DNA from: Gorsachius magnificus
Taxonomy: Eukaryota > Chordata > Aves > Pelecaniformes > Ardeidae
DNA: 64,000 nt
Direction: 5' to 3'
NCBI GenBank assembly: GCA_034008185.1
Contig: CM067081.1
Span: forward strand, 108,013,265 to 108,077,264
Position 1 is the first letter of the stretch. Each line of letters opens with the position of its first letter. The position numbers and the translations under genes were made by a program. Under the pieces are notes generated by a model. It made no database searches and was not told the origin of the DNA. It was given only the letters and a program-made list of their open reading frames with translations. Below, piece by piece: positions 23,418 to 36,599 of this stretch.

Positions 23418-25961
23418 AGAGCTGTCCCTGAAGAATAGCCACGAGCAGGTCAAAGGCTTATGGGTAAGAATCAGAGAGAGAGGCAACAAAGGGAACCTGG
23501 TGGTTGGTGTCTACCACAGGCCGCCAGATCAAGAGGAGCTGACTGACAAAGCATTCTTCCTCCAACTCTGGGAGGCTTTGTGCTTGCAGGCTCTCATCCT
23601 ACTGGAGGACTTCAATCACCCCGACATCTGCTGGAAAACCAACACAGCAAGCTGTAGGCAATCTAGCAGGTTTCTCAAATGCACTGAGGACAACTTCTTA
23701 AGCCAGGTAATAGACAACCCTACCCGAGAGGATGCAATGCTGGACCTGGTGGTCACCAATGCAAGTGAGATCGTTGGAGACATCAAGATCGTAGGCAGCC
23801 TGGGCTGCAGTGACCATGTGCTGATGGAGCTCATGATCCTGAGGGAAATGGGAATAACAAAGAGTATAGTCAGGACCCTGAATTTTAGGAAAGCAAACTT
23901 GCAGCTCTTCAAGGAGATAGTCAGAAAGACTCCCTGGGAAACGGTCCTCAGGGACAGGGGAACAGAACAGAGCTGGCAGATCTTTAAGGATATGATCCAC
24001 AGAGCGCAAGAGCTCTTGATCCCTAGGTGTAAGAAATGGGCAAAGAAGGGAAGAGACTGGCATGGCTGAGATGAGAGATGCTGGTCAAACTAAGGAGGAA
24101 GAGGGAACTGCACAGGCAGTGGAAGCAGGGACAGGCATCCTGGGAAGAGTATAGAGACACTGCCTGGTTGTGTAGGGATGGGTTCAGGAAGGCCAACACG
24201 CAGCTGGAACTAAACTTGGCAAGGGATGCAAAAAATAATAAGAAGGGTTTCTACAGGTGTATCAGCCGGAAAAGGATGGTTAAAGAAAGCGTACCCCCAC
24301 TGATGAGTGAGACCAGCAAGCTGGTAACAGCAGATGAGGAGAAGGCTGAGGTACTCAGCAACTTTTTTGCCTCAGTCTTCTCTGGCAACCTTTCTCCTCA
24401 CCCCTTCCGAGTCGATGGAAGGCATGAGGGGGACCGGGAGGGTAAAACCCCTCCCACTGTAGGAGAAGATCAGGTTTGTGACCACCTGAGGAACCTGAAC
24501 GCACATAAGTCCATGGGACCTGATGAGATGCATCCCAGAGTCCTGAGGGAATTGGCCGATGTAGTTGCCAAGCCACTCTCCATGATATTTGAAAAGTCAT
24601 GGCAGTCAGGTGAAGTCCCTGGTGACTGGAAGAAGGGAAAAATTGCGCCCATTTTCAAGAAGGGTAGAAAGGAGGACCCCGGGAACTACTGACCTGTCAG
24701 CGTCACCTCTGTGCCTGGGAAGATCATGGAACAGATCCTCCTAGAAGCTATGCTGAAGAACATGGAGGCCAGGGAGATAATTCGAGATAGCCAGGATGGC
24801 TTCACCAAGGGCAAGTCCTGCCTGATGAACGTAGTGACTTCCTATGATGGTGTGACAACAGCAGTGGACAAGGGAAAACCAATGGACATCATCTATCTGG
24901 ACTTCTGCAAAGCCTTTGACACGGTCCCCCACAACATCCTTCTCTCTAAATTGGAGAGCTATGGATTTGATGGGTGGACTGCTCGGTGGATAAGGAATTG
25001 GTTGGATGGTTGCATCCAGAGGGTAGTGGTCAATGGCTCACTGTCCGGATGGAGACCGGTGATGAGTGGTGTCCCTCAAGGGTCCGTACTGGGACCGGTG
25101 CTGTTTAATGTTTTCATCAATGACTTAGGCAGAGAGATCGAGTGCACCCTCAGCAAGTTTGCGGATGACACCAATCTGAATGGTTAGGTTGACACGCCTG
25201 AGGGACGGGATGTCATCCAGAGGGACCTGGACAGGCTGGAGAGGTGGGCCTGTGTGAACCTCATGAGGTTCAACAAGGCCAAGCGCAAGGTCCTGCACCT
25301 GGGTTGGGGTAACCCCCAGTATCAGTACAGTCTGGGGGAAGAAAGGATTGAGAGCAGCCCTGCCGAGAGGGACTTGGGGGTGCTGGTGGACGAAAAGCTG
25401 GACATGAGCCGGCAATGTGCGCTGGCGGCCCAGAAGGTCAGCTCTACCCTGGGCTGCATCAGGAGAAGTGTGGCCAGCAGGTCGAGGGAGGTGATTCTGC
25501 CCCTCTACTCTGCTCTGGTGAGACCTCACCTAGAGTACTGCATCCAGCTCTGGAGCCCTCAGCACAAGAAGGACATGGAACTGTTGGAGCGGGTCCAGAA
25601 GAGCCCTACAAAAATGATCCAAGCGCTGGAGCACCTCTCTTATGAGGACAGGCTGAGGGAGTTGGCGTTGTTCAGCCTGGAGAAGAGAAGGCTGTGGGGA
25701 GACCTGACTGCAGCCTTTCAGTACTTAAAGGGGGCCTATAGGAAAGATGGGCAAAATCTTTTTAGCAGGGCCAGCTGTGACAGGACAAGGGGTAATGGTT
25801 TTAAACTGAAGCAGGGTAGATTTAGACTGTATATAAGGAAGAAATTCTTTACAACGAGGGTGGTGAAACTCTGGAACGGGTTGCCCAGAGAGGTGGTGGA
25901 GGCCCCATCCCTGGGAACATTCAAGGCCAGGTTGGATGGGGCTCTGAGCAACGTGATCTAG
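23418..25961 (+). pseudogene. CR1 ORF2 (endonuclease and reverse transcriptase), broken
   Basis: The first part (frame through 23500-24069) holds the C-terminal endonuclease domain, with the GCSDH motif near 23805. A one-base shift near 24055 moves the frame, and a TGA follows at 24072. From 24078 the reverse transcriptase runs in one frame to the stop at 25959-25961. It keeps the [13 protein letters not shown] motif, [11 protein letters not shown] and the catalytic FADD at 25158-25169. Two in-frame stops break it: TGA at 24690-24692, before the 'PVS' block, and TAG at 25185-25187, just after FADD. ORF2 normally nicks DNA and copies the element's RNA. This copy cannot make a full-length enzyme. 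The two stops recur at matching places in other copies of the subfamily. Confidence 0.92.
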
Positions 25962-26032
25962 TTAGCGGTGTCCCTGCTCACTGCAGGGGGGTTGGACTAG
26001 ATGACCTCTAGGGGTCCCTTCCAACCCAAAAC

Positions 26033-26103
26033 ATTCTATGATTCTATGATTCTATGATTCTATGATTCTATGATTCTATGATTCTATGATTCTATGATTC
26101 TAT
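26033..26103 (+). repeat. CR1 terminal octamer array, (ATTCTATG) about 9
   Basis: Perfect tandem copies of the CR1 3' end unit. Other CR1 copies here have only two or three. Confidence 0.95.
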
Positions 26104-26757
26104 ACTGGTTGAGAGCCTGCTAAATATGAGCTATGAGGTGGCCAGGAAGACCAATGGCATCCTGGCTTGTATCAGGAACAGAGTGGCCAGGAGGAGTAGG
26201 GAAGGGATCATACACCTGTACTCTGCACTGGCGAGACCACAGCTCACATTCTGTGTTCAGTTTTGGGCCCCTCACTACAAGAAAGATGTTGCCTTGCTGG
26301 AACAGGTCCAGAGGAGAGCAACAGAGCTGGTGAGGGGTCTGGAGCACAAATCTTATGAGGAGTGGCTGAGGGAACTGGGGTTGTTTAGTCTGGAGAAGGG
26401 GAGGCTAAGGGGAGAACTTATGGCCCTCTACAACTACCTGAAAGGAGGCTGTAGCGAGGTGGGGGCCGGCCTCTTCTCCCTGGTAATGGACGATAGGACG
26501 AGGGGAAATGGTCTGAAGTTGTGCCAGGGCAGGTTCAGTTTGGACATTAGAAAAAATTTCTTCACTGAAAGGTTTGTCAAGCAGTGGAATGGATTGCCCA
26601 AGGAAGTGGTTGAGTCCCCATTCCTGGAGGTATTTAAAAGGCAGGTAGATGAGTTGCTTAGGGACATGGTTTAGTGGTGGGATGGCAGTGTTAGGTTAAC
26701 AGTTGGACTTGATGATCTTAAAGGTCTTTTCCAACCTAAACGATTCTTTGATTCTAT
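26104..26757 (+). mobile_element. older CR1 LINE, 3' portion, directly after a young CR1
   Basis: The 182-codon frame at 26126-26674 is a CR1 ORF2 C-terminus close to the copy at 7328-8146, not to its immediate neighbour. The 3' UTR ends with cgattctttgattctatgat at about 26757. Its 5' edge coincides with the end of the octamer array, so the younger element probably inserted at or into its 5' end. Confidence 0.9.
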
Positions 26758-29428
26758 GATATGAAATCTCATTAGGAGATTTAATTTTGAGTTTCTTCAG
26801 CATTTACCAGCCCACAGAAAGAAATTTTTTATTTGAGAGATTTTTTTGCATCCAATTTAAAAGAAAATAGCATCTCTTTTTCCACTTAATGAAAGAAATT
26901 GAGAACTACACCTAATTCACTGTACTGTAATTGATTTATGAGGTTCTAATTTCATGTAAACAGAAAATATGAAAAGGTGAGAAACTACATAATTTTCCAA
27001 CTGTTATTCATCCAGTTAAACTAATTGACCATGAATTTGTTGGTAGTTGAGCTTTGAAGTGGGACAGAACCAGAGCACAAGTACATATTATTTTAATGAA
27101 CAGTGATGTGTGAAACAAATCATAGCCTTGTAACAAGATAATAGTGAATTATGTCCCAGTCATGGTTGAGAGAAGATATGACAAACATGCTGGCTATAGT
27201 TTGCAAAAGCTGCTAAAGGTTTGTCAGTTTGATATTTCTATGTGAAAACTGTAAAATAAGGAGACTACTATTGCTTATTAATCAGGCATAACAAATATAA
27301 CTTCAACATAATATTCATGCACTTGACTTTTTGTGAACATGGGGCAAGCCTTTGACTGACTTCTGTTTGTCTTCAATAATTGTAACAACCAATGATTTCT
27401 CTGATATATGTTTATACTTATAGAATTTTCCTGAGCATGTACAAATAGGATAGAAATATCTAAATGAAAAATGAGGAATATTGTTGCTATATACTATTTT
27501 TTAATATTTGCCTAGTAAACTTTGCAATTTCTTTTCAGAAATGCTCAATATTAAAGCATAAAGCCATTGCTTTATCATCATTACAAATGTTACCTGAAAC
27601 TAGTTAAAATTTAGAAATAAATCAGAGAGACTTGATTGACTCATTTTTGTAAGAAGTTTGGCTTTTTGCTCAGTTTGTTTAGTGAGGTAGTGCCTTCAGA
27701 GCTAAGTTAGCAACCCCCCTCTTTAAAAATTATACTTCTGAAAATATTCCTGTTCATATTTATTTTGTAATCCTTTGTGAAAGAACATAGATTTAGACAA
27801 GCTTTTGAAAGTAGAAATAGAAGAGCTCCCCTCCTGTCTACACCAAGGAAAAGACTGCATACTTAGGTTATCTATTGACAGTCACAAAAAACAAATCTCC
27901 CCCCAACTGTTCTATATGCACCACTGTTTTATTCTTAGAAAACTAAATTATGGTAGGTATTGAGAATGCTAATCTTTAAATAAAATATTAGGTACAAGCA
28001 GCTTAGTCGAACACTTTTGGTTACAAGTAGATTTTTATAACTGCTTAAAATAGACCCATTTTAATTTCTTAGTCTGTCACACCCTCTTAAAATGATTATT
28101 CTGAAGCATCCACTTTTATGTTAGCCATGACCTACTTTCTGTTAAGATGAGTACTTTGGGTATAAATATCTGATGCCTGTTTCACAAGCCTTATTCTTAC
28201 AGAATAATAGACGTCTAGATGCTTTCAGTAAAGCTTTTCCTCTCTGCTTCACTCTGCCTAAGTGATTAAAAGATTTTATTATACTTTTCAGGGAGACAAG
28301 TGAGCGGGGGAGGAAGGACTTCTTAAGGAATTCATATTGTCCTTCAGTGAGATATTTAATCTCTAAAATCATTCACTGTTTGTCTTGGTTTGATCACTAA
28401 ATATCTTCCGTTTTGCAGTAGAAGGAAAGGAAAAGTAACAGAATCAGCAATATACTGCACATAGTGTGAATAAGAAAGTAAATGATAAAACCTTAGCAAC
28501 TGCTACCATCTGGATGGGAAACACATTGAAGAACTTTCAATCACTGTTATTAGTAAGGAAATACAGAAGTCTTGACGTTTGAAACAGTGACTATGTGTCA
28601 TACCCAGGCATGCTTTGCGATGCAAAGGTGTATAGTGTTGAGCTCGAGATGATGGAGAAGAATTTAATCACTAAAAATTCTATATAGGGCTAGTTTGCAG
28701 TTAACTAAGTCGAGAACAGGATTCAATAGGCTTAGATAAGGTAAATTTCTGTATAGAAAGCTCAGCAGGTTTAAGACAAATCAAACAGTCATTCTTTCAA
28801 CTGAGGCTAAGTCATTGTTTTAATTTCTGAATTATCAGGTTTTCCTTTCCCCTTCCCATTACTGAAATAAGACTCCTGATGGTCTGGTTTCTCTCTTTTG
28901 TGGAGACTCTTCTGGCTGGCTATGTTCACACTCTAGCACCATTTGCATTGAATGCTTCTGCTGAAAGTGCATTTCTACTTCTCGAGTATGCCTTCTATCA
29001 GCTACAAATTCTCATCTCCTGCCTGATGCCTTCATACACTGTCTCCTCTCACACTCTATTATTGAATGTTTTTTCTGGGCTTGGAGTACAGTCACAAATC
29101 AAGCCTAAGCAAGCAAGGTAGTGGCTATGAATAATAAAGGAGCTTGTAGCATGACCTAGAGCATATTGAATAATATTTTCGGATTAGAAATTCCTCCTGA
29201 ATTAATACTGCTTTAACAGCAGACTGATTTTCTGGTTAAGCAGGAACTGCCTTCAGCAAGACCCAATAATGGGTAAATAAAATTTGTAATATTATCTAGA
29301 TTTTTATCAGGTGAAAGTTGTTAGTTTCATTAGCTTCTTCTAGACCTCACAGCATCAATCAATGATGATTTAGAAACAGTAACATGAATATAGAGGAGGG
29401 AAAAAAAGGGGAAAATAATAGAAACCAA
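26758..29428. other. unassigned AT-rich DNA
   Basis: No supported gene or recognised repeat. Short open frames look random. Confidence 0.5.
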
Positions 29429-30290
29429 CCATAGAATCATAGAATCATAGAATGTTTTGGGTTGGAAGGGACCCCTAGAGGTCATCTAGTCCAACCCCCC
29501 TGCAGTGAGCAGGGACACCGCTAACTAGATCAGGTTGCTCAGAGCCCCATCCAACCTGGCCTTGAATGTTCCCAGGGATGGGGCCTCCACCACCTCTCTG
29601 GGCAACCCGTTCCAGAGTTTCACCACCCTCGTTGTAAAGAATTTCTTCCTTATATACAGTCTAAATCTACCCTGCTTCAGTTTAAAACCATTACCCCTTG
29701 TCCTGTCACAGCTGGCCCTGCTAAAAAGATTTTGCCCATCTTTCCTATAGGCCCCCTTTAAGTACTGAAAGGCTGCAGTCAGGTCTCCCCACAGCCTTCT
29801 CTTCTCCAGGCTGAACAACGCCAACTCCCTCAGCCTGTCCTCATAAGAGAGGTGCTCCAGCGCTTGGATCATTTTTGTAGGGCTCTTCTGGACCCGCTCC
29901 AACAGTTCCATGTCCTTCTTGTGCTGAGGGCTCCAGAGCTGGATGCAGTACTCTAGGTGAGGTCTCACCAGAGCAGAGTAGAGGGGCAGAATCACCTCCC
30001 TCGACCTGCTGGCCACACTTCTCCTGATGCAGCCCAGGGTAGAGCTGACCTTCTGGGCCGCCAGCGCACATTGCCGGCTCATGTCCAGCTTTTCGTCCAC
30101 CAGCACCCCCAAGTCCCTCTCGGCAGGGCTGCTCTCAATCCTTTCTTCCCCCAGACTGTACTGATACTGGGGGTTACCCCGACCCAGGTGCAGGACCTTG
30201 CGCTTGGCCTTGTTGAACCTCATGAGGTTCACACAGGCCCACCTCTCCAGCCTGTCCAGGTCTCTCTGGATGACATCCCGTCCTTCTGGT
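29429..30290 (-). mobile_element. young CR1 LINE, 3' 0.86 kb
   Basis: The 3' end has three octamers (catagaatcatagaatcatagaat). The frame 29525-30232 gives 235 codons of the ORF2 C-terminus that differ from the plus-strand copy (25254-25961) at only a couple of residues. The 5' cut lies at about 30290, where the sequence leaves CR1 (after 'catcccgtcc'). This cut is upstream of the ORF2 frame, just short of the position of the shared TAG. Confidence 0.93.
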
Positions 30291-33200
30291 GTGAATTGGC
30301 CCAGCTTAAACTAGTTTGTGGTTTTCAGTGTATAGGGACTGTCAGTTACACAGTTGTTTAGAGAGGTGCTATATTTTAGTTCACAGTAATAAAAGTACTA
30401 TCAATGCTGTGACTTCTCCTGTAAGAAAGATTTAAGAAACATACAGGAGTGGCACATTTGATCTATTCACCAAAACTGCAAACACACAAATCTCTAGGTA
30501 TGTATTTTCCAGAGGGGTTTTGATTGAGACAGTTATGTAATTTCAAACAGAGATGAGAGAATTTCTGAACTGCAAGAAAGATTTATTTCTGTATTATTTT
30601 AAATCCATGGATGAGTTGTCAGAATAAAGAGAAGAAATGTACTCTTCAAAAGTATCTATTTGATGTATTTGGGATTGAAAAGGAAGACAATTTTTTTTAA
30701 CACCATTTGATATTATAGCAGATTAACTTGTAGACAAATTTTCTGTTTTCCTAATTGATGATAGCTGTGATTTTTTCCAATGTTTTATTTTTTTTTAATT
30801 TGAAATAAGGAATGGATTTGTGAAGCTATTGATCTTGAAATCCTAACATAGCTTGCAGTAGTTTTGTTAGTGAGATACCAGGCAAAGATCACAGGAAAAC
30901 TTGTTCCTTTAAACAGTGGCACAAAAGGTTATAAAATTACAAACAGCTATGAAGCTTTTTGATAGATAGTCCTGTTTCTTCCTTTCACTGTGATCTCATA
31001 CTAGATAGTATATTATTCTTTACTTGCAATTTTTATATCCATTCTCACCGGATTTTGTTTCCTGATGTCTTAAGGCCCACTTTTATGCATCTTCAGTTGA
31101 AGACAACGAAAACACAGGACAGAAATATTTCTTGTACTTCTTTCTGATCTCATAGTATGCCTACAGTGTTTTTTATTTCCTCTCTCCCTCTCTTTCACCC
31201 TCTCTCCCTCTTTTTCGGAGGTGTGTGATTTGAGCAGTTAAGTTAAAGAAAAATACTTATATACTTCTTTCTTTATATACTTAATACTTCTTTCAGCAAT
31301 GGGCAAGTTTTCCTTTCTCATGCCATGACAACAGTGAGACTGTGTAGTCTTAGCTCAGACTGCACCATACATGTAACAAATTTCTTGTCCTTCTGTTCTG
31401 GGTAAGCAGAGGTCAGAAAAGGACACAAGGCAGGCATTCAAAACATGAGGCACTAGAAGTTTCTGAGAGTCCTAGTTCAAGGGAAATTAATTTCATTACA
31501 TTCTCACAATCTTTAGTCCAGGAGTTACCCTGAAAAAGAAACAATAAACTGTAAGTTAGTTCTGGGTGACAGGAAGATAACTGTGTTTGCATTATGCTAA
31601 TATTACAGATTTGAACTAGTTTTTACAGCCCTTTTAGCATGAACCATGGATTTAAGGAATAAATTGTATTATAAAATTTTTCTTCCTGGGAGTTTAAGTA
31701 GGCCTACGTTTCATGATAGGAAAGGACATATACATCTACGTAGGATAAAGAAGTTTTACAGAAGGAGGCATTTCATCAGAAGAGAGGATGCATCAGCAAA
31801 GATCTTCAGGAACAGCTGAAATGAAGAGGGCTTTTTTATTCAGGAGACAGAGCCTGCTCAGAAAGGATGAGTGATTCACTAAACAGCAGTTTTCGTATAG
31901 AACAGAACAGAGGACTTATAGGCCCAATCCTAGTGTGACTGCAGAGGCTAAGTAGCTACTGATATACGCTTAGAGTAAGGCCAAGGTCTGCATAGAGGAG
32001 GAATGCATTTTGGTAAACACATGACTTCATGAATCAGTATATCCAGGGAAGCAAAGAAGTAGGGAAAAAAGCTCTCCTTCATCATGCAATAGACAGTAAT
32101 TGGTTGCAAGGGTAAGGACATATGGGTATCATATGAATTCCTTTACATTGATGAAGCTTTCAGCAGCTACTGTAGGGACTTTGTGATAGCAGAGCTGAGC
32201 CTTGAATCAGCTGTAATTTTGATTCTTATCAACTCGTTATAGAAAATAAAAGAAATTAGAAAGATATTGGAGAAATGAAACAGAAAAAAATCTGATGAAC
32301 CAACATAATCTTCTAATAGTATATTTGCAAGGGAATTCAAGCAATCTCTGTTCCCAAAATACTTGAGCTGTTTTCCACAGGTGCATTTGTTTTGTCATTA
32401 CAGAAGTGAATAATAGCTTTGCCTTGTCAGAAGCATGACATCTGGAATTTGTAAGAAAAAGAAAATCCAGCAACATTTTATGTCGAAGTAGATATTTTAC
32501 ACACTTAGAGTGGTGTCTGAACTAAAAAAATATGTGGAAATAAAACAGATCAACTATGTAAATATTTGGTAAGGTTTTTTTACAGCTATATTACAGTGTG
32601 AGAACTATTACTGGTCCTCTCTGAGTAATATTGACAGTAAATCACTTAGGATATAACAAGCAAAGTGGCAGTGTAATTTTCTAACGTGCCTAAGTCTGCA
32701 CAATAGCTGATGCAAATTATGCAGGACTACACATTTGCCCAAATGCCAAGATCTTTTGAAACAACATCACAGAGAGATCATTTTGGAGAGCAAGGACTTT
32801 GCTTTTTCTTAGTAAAAGGAATTTTCAAGAACCTCATTGACAGTAGCAGGGCAAGACTTTTGCCCTTACAGACAATTTTATTGAAAAGGACTTTCAAATG
32901 GAGACTTGGAAACATATTCTTTTCTTAAATCAGGCAGATGTCTTTTAGTGTCATATATAAAAGCAGGAGCAAACCTTCATATTTCAGCTCTTCTTTCAGC
33001 TTGATAACTCCTTTTAAATGAGATATATACTTGATTTTTTCATTTTTTCTTTAATGTCATGTCAAATTAAAAGTAAACAGTGTATAACATTGGCTTTATG
33101 CAAGAACATCCTGCAAGCATTCTTGTAGCTATAGCAAGAACCCAGTCAGAATAAATGACTGGATTTGTGCCTTGCAAACACATCTCTGTTCCATCCCCAA

Positions 33201-33599
33201 AGACTCAATCAATATGCCTATCATTTTAATGATCACCAAACCACATTCCACTTGATCTGAGATCTCATCTTTAACAAATCACTATAATTGTATTTATTAG
33301 TTCTAATTATTCTCTGAATTAGGTAGCAATGACAGTTATCTTAATTTGTTATATTTTTCATTTGATAACAACTGTCTAAAATTTACTTTTAATCTTAATC
33401 TTGTATCATTTTATTTGACCTTTGCTTTTATTTTCTTTTTCTTTTTTTTGATGATACTTCTTTCTGCAACCCCATCATTCACAGTATCTTCTCTTCCGTC
33501 ACCATGTTTCTCATACTACAGTAACATTGCCTCACTCTTCCCTGTCATTTCCAGTTATTTCACTGTATCTAGTTAAGCTGGCTGGATATTTCCTGCTAA
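30291..33599. other. unassigned AT-rich DNA
   Basis: No supported gene or recognised repeat. A T/C-rich tract lies at about 31167-31215. Confidence 0.5.
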
Positions 33600-33800
33600 C
33601 AGTGTCAATGTAGAGCTGACTTCATGTTCAGTGTTGAACTACCCTCACTGTGAAAAAATTCCTGTGTTTAATTGGAAATTCCTGCATGGCAAGTTGTGCT
33701 CATTGCCTTTCTTCCTTTCAATATGTATCCTGAGAAAAATCTGGCACCATCTTTACCATATCCTCCCTCTTGGTAACTGAAGAGATATTTGATCAAAATT
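33600..33800 (-). mobile_element. ancient CR1 fragment
   Basis: On the plus strand the order 'accctcactgtgaaaaaattcct', 'tttaattggaaattcctgc' and 'ctggcaccatctttacca' follows the reverse complement of the CR1 3' region, as in the better-kept copy at 35699. It is strongly diverged. The limits are approximate. Confidence 0.55.
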
Positions 33801-34345
33801 AATCAATGCCAGTAGCAACGGATATTTTCAAAGAACTGCTTGTGAGCAATTTGCAGAAGTGCTTTGGGGAATATTTTTAGCAATAAAATATATATAGAAG
33901 TAATCTTACCATTTCTTGAATGTATTTTTCCCCTAATGTTTGGAGAAATGTATTTAAATGTTTTGTTTAAATTATTTGCTCTATGCGTTTTGTAAGCATT
34001 TCTGTAGGATTGCTGCTTTTACAGCAGGAAGAGATCATATGTTAACAGCTTGCAGCTGCTGAATCCTAGTGCTCATCCTAAACACAATTTTAGAATTTCA
34101 ACATTGAAATGAAAACAAAGTTTAAGAAGTGAAATGTGAGTGACACTTTTTTAAACAGCTTGCAATACTTAGCTTTAAAACAGAATGAATTTCAAACTTG
34201 GTTTACATCATTTGTGGTCTTCCTCTTCCTGCTATAGCACATAACTTCCCAGTTTCATCAAAGTGTACACTGGACTAGAGCCTCCAGGAATGTTGCTCCC
34301 AAGGTCATTTGTGAGAGGACTGGCCCTGTGAAGTATAAACCTTAC

Positions 34346-34366
34346 CTATGATGAAGATGTTTCTAC
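34346..34366 (-). other. candidate 21-nt microexon
   Basis: On the minus strand a very strong acceptor (TTTTCTTTCCTTTCAG) precedes 34366, and a good donor (ATAG|GTAAGG) follows 34346. One frame is open: two leading bases, six codons, one trailing base. This phase joins in frame to the candidate exon at 4120-4299. A microexon this short cannot be trusted from sequence alone. Confidence 0.2.
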
Positions 34367-35698
34367 CTGAAAGGAAAGAAAATATTGTTTCTTGAACAGC
34401 CAACATCATGTTACTTTAGTTAATTAATCAAGGGGTGTGTCTGAAGCTTGCACGTTACTCTCTCTCTTTTCCCAAGTAAGCACAGAAATTATTCTTGAAA
34501 CTCGCTTAATGGCCGTTCACAGCTTTAGATTAGACTTGTTTGTGGATGATGCAATTTGTTCATCTTTAGGACCTGAGATAGGCTGAGTTTTGCCACAGTA
34601 ACATATAAAAAGCATTAGAATGTGGTTTAAGTTATGAGAAACATAATTTAAAGAAATGATGGGCATTATTTCCTTTATCATTCACCGTATGGAGAAATTT
34701 CTATATGCACAAATTGAGTATAACATCTAGCAGATCAAACTAGGTTTGTTTTGTTTAATTTTGCTTAAGTAAAATGATATTATCAGATACAGATGAACAT
34801 ATTTCTAAGAAGAAAGTTGATCCTATTTAGGTCTGTAACCTTGTAATTTGCATTTTCTTGACATTTTCTATATTGTGGTCACTAATTTCAGCAGTTCTAA
34901 TTTGTACAGAAATTAATTTTCATTTTATTTCATACATACAGAGGTTAGCATCAGACTGCTAATACCATGCAGTCATTTAAAACTCAATAGACTCTATGAT
35001 GTCACATTATCTAGCTTCCTAGATTACTGTGAGACAGGTCTTAGTCTTTCCCAGTTTATTTCTGCATTTTAATATCTGTTCTTCTCGCTTTATTTATTTT
35101 AAATGTTTATGTGGCCCTTATCCTAGGAATATTTATGAATAACTATATACAGTCTCTCCCATTTTGTATTTTTTCCTTCTAACTTTGTGATTTTTAAGAC
35201 TATTTCTGAAATGCTTCCTGTTTGATTGATTCTCCACCACAGACTAAAGTTATGCTGAGCAGTGGAAGCCATCTCAGGCATGAAAAATCTCATATGAACA
35301 ATTTTACAAAATAAATGATTTTTTAAAAGTGTAATAGATAAGATACATTTGTTTACCAAGCAGAAACTTGGTTATATGATAATTGCCCCCACTTTACTAT
35401 GTCAACTAGAGGGAAGAGAATATAGCTGAAGACAGTTGGAAACGAGAAATCTGACTGCAATTGTTGCTATAGTGCAAGATAGCATTTCACTCCACTAGGA
35501 AATGCAATGCATGCTCTGAGGCACTTCTGGTCTGGCTAGGTAAACAATGTCAAAGAATATTTCATTTTGTTTCAGTATTTACATTGTTATGGTACAAAAA
35601 TTAAACAATATGTGGTTCTAGAGCTGATTGCATTTTCCCAGGGTGCAAGAAGTATTATTGATTAAAGAGATGAACAGCTATGTCTCTTTTAAGGAATA

Positions 35699-36050
35699 TC
35701 ACAGAATCACAGAATGACTGAGGTTGGAAGGGACCTCTGGAGGTCACTTGGTCCAACCCCACTGGCTCAGGCAGCAATGCCTAGAGCCAGTTGCCCAGGA
35801 CAGTGTCCAGACAGTTTTTGAATATCTCTAAGGAGGGAGACTCTATAACCTCTCTGGGCAACTTATTCCAGTACTCAGTCACCCTTCACAGTAAAAGAGT
35901 TTCCTGGTGTTCAGAGGGAACCTCCCATGTTCCAGTCAGTGCCCGTTGCATCTTGTTTTGCCACTGAGCACCACTGAAAATAGCCTGGCTCCATCCTCTT
36001 TGCACTCTCCCTTCAGGTATTTATATACACTGATGGGATATCCCTTGAAC
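35699..36050 (-). mobile_element. CR1 LINE, old 3' fragment
   Basis: It starts with an octamer-like 3' end (atcacagaatcacagaatgac). The usual CR1 3' UTR and C-terminal sequence follow, for example ggttggaagggacctctgga. It is well diverged from the young copies. The inner (5') edge is near 36050. Confidence 0.85.
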
Positions 36051-36599
36051 CTTTTTTATTTTTTGTTACTGCTGTGAGTTAGCAGATACCTAAAAAATTG
36101 GTTACATTAACTGTAGTAGTTTTATTATCTTCCTTTTTTTTCAAGTTCAGATTAGTAATTCTTTCTGTGTTAGTTACTACTTGACTGAAGACTGACAGGG
36201 GAAAGTATAATACTTCTAAGTGATTATCAAATGATTGATTGGTATGTCTTCTGTTGTTTGCCTGAAAGTGTTAATGATGATTGAACATCACTGCCATGCT
36301 GAATCTTGTATGTGAACTCCTGAATGCTCAGCAGCTAGGTGGTTTGGCATTTTTACGATAAATATGTGATTATCAGAATAATACAAAGTTGATTGATGAC
36401 AATACTAGGCAGCCTGGGTTTATGAGTTCTACATGGATATTAAATTTTCTTTTAAATGGAAGATTCATTGATAACAGAAATAGTGCAATGTACCACTTCC
36501 ATTTCTGTAAACTGTTTGTTTGCTACAGCATGATATTTTGATTAAGAAGCCGGATGATACAAAATCAATAGAAGAGTTCATATTGATTAAACACTGCCT

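Larger units (their letters stand above)
23418..26103 (+). mobile_element. young CR1 LINE, 2.7 kb, 5'-truncated
   Basis: This is the longest CR1 in the window. It starts inside the endonuclease domain, covers the whole reverse transcriptase and C-terminus, and ends in a 3' UTR with about nine ATTCTATG octamers (26033-26103). CR1 elements move by target-primed reverse transcription and are commonly cut at the 5' end, as here. An older CR1 follows directly at 26104. The copies at 21202-22222, 29429-30290 and 63398-64000 belong to the same subfamily. Confidence 0.95.

Noticed and set aside
26033..26103. Regular repeats that could suggest a CRISPR-like array
   Set aside because: Contiguous 8-bp units without spacers; this is the CR1 3' end repeat.
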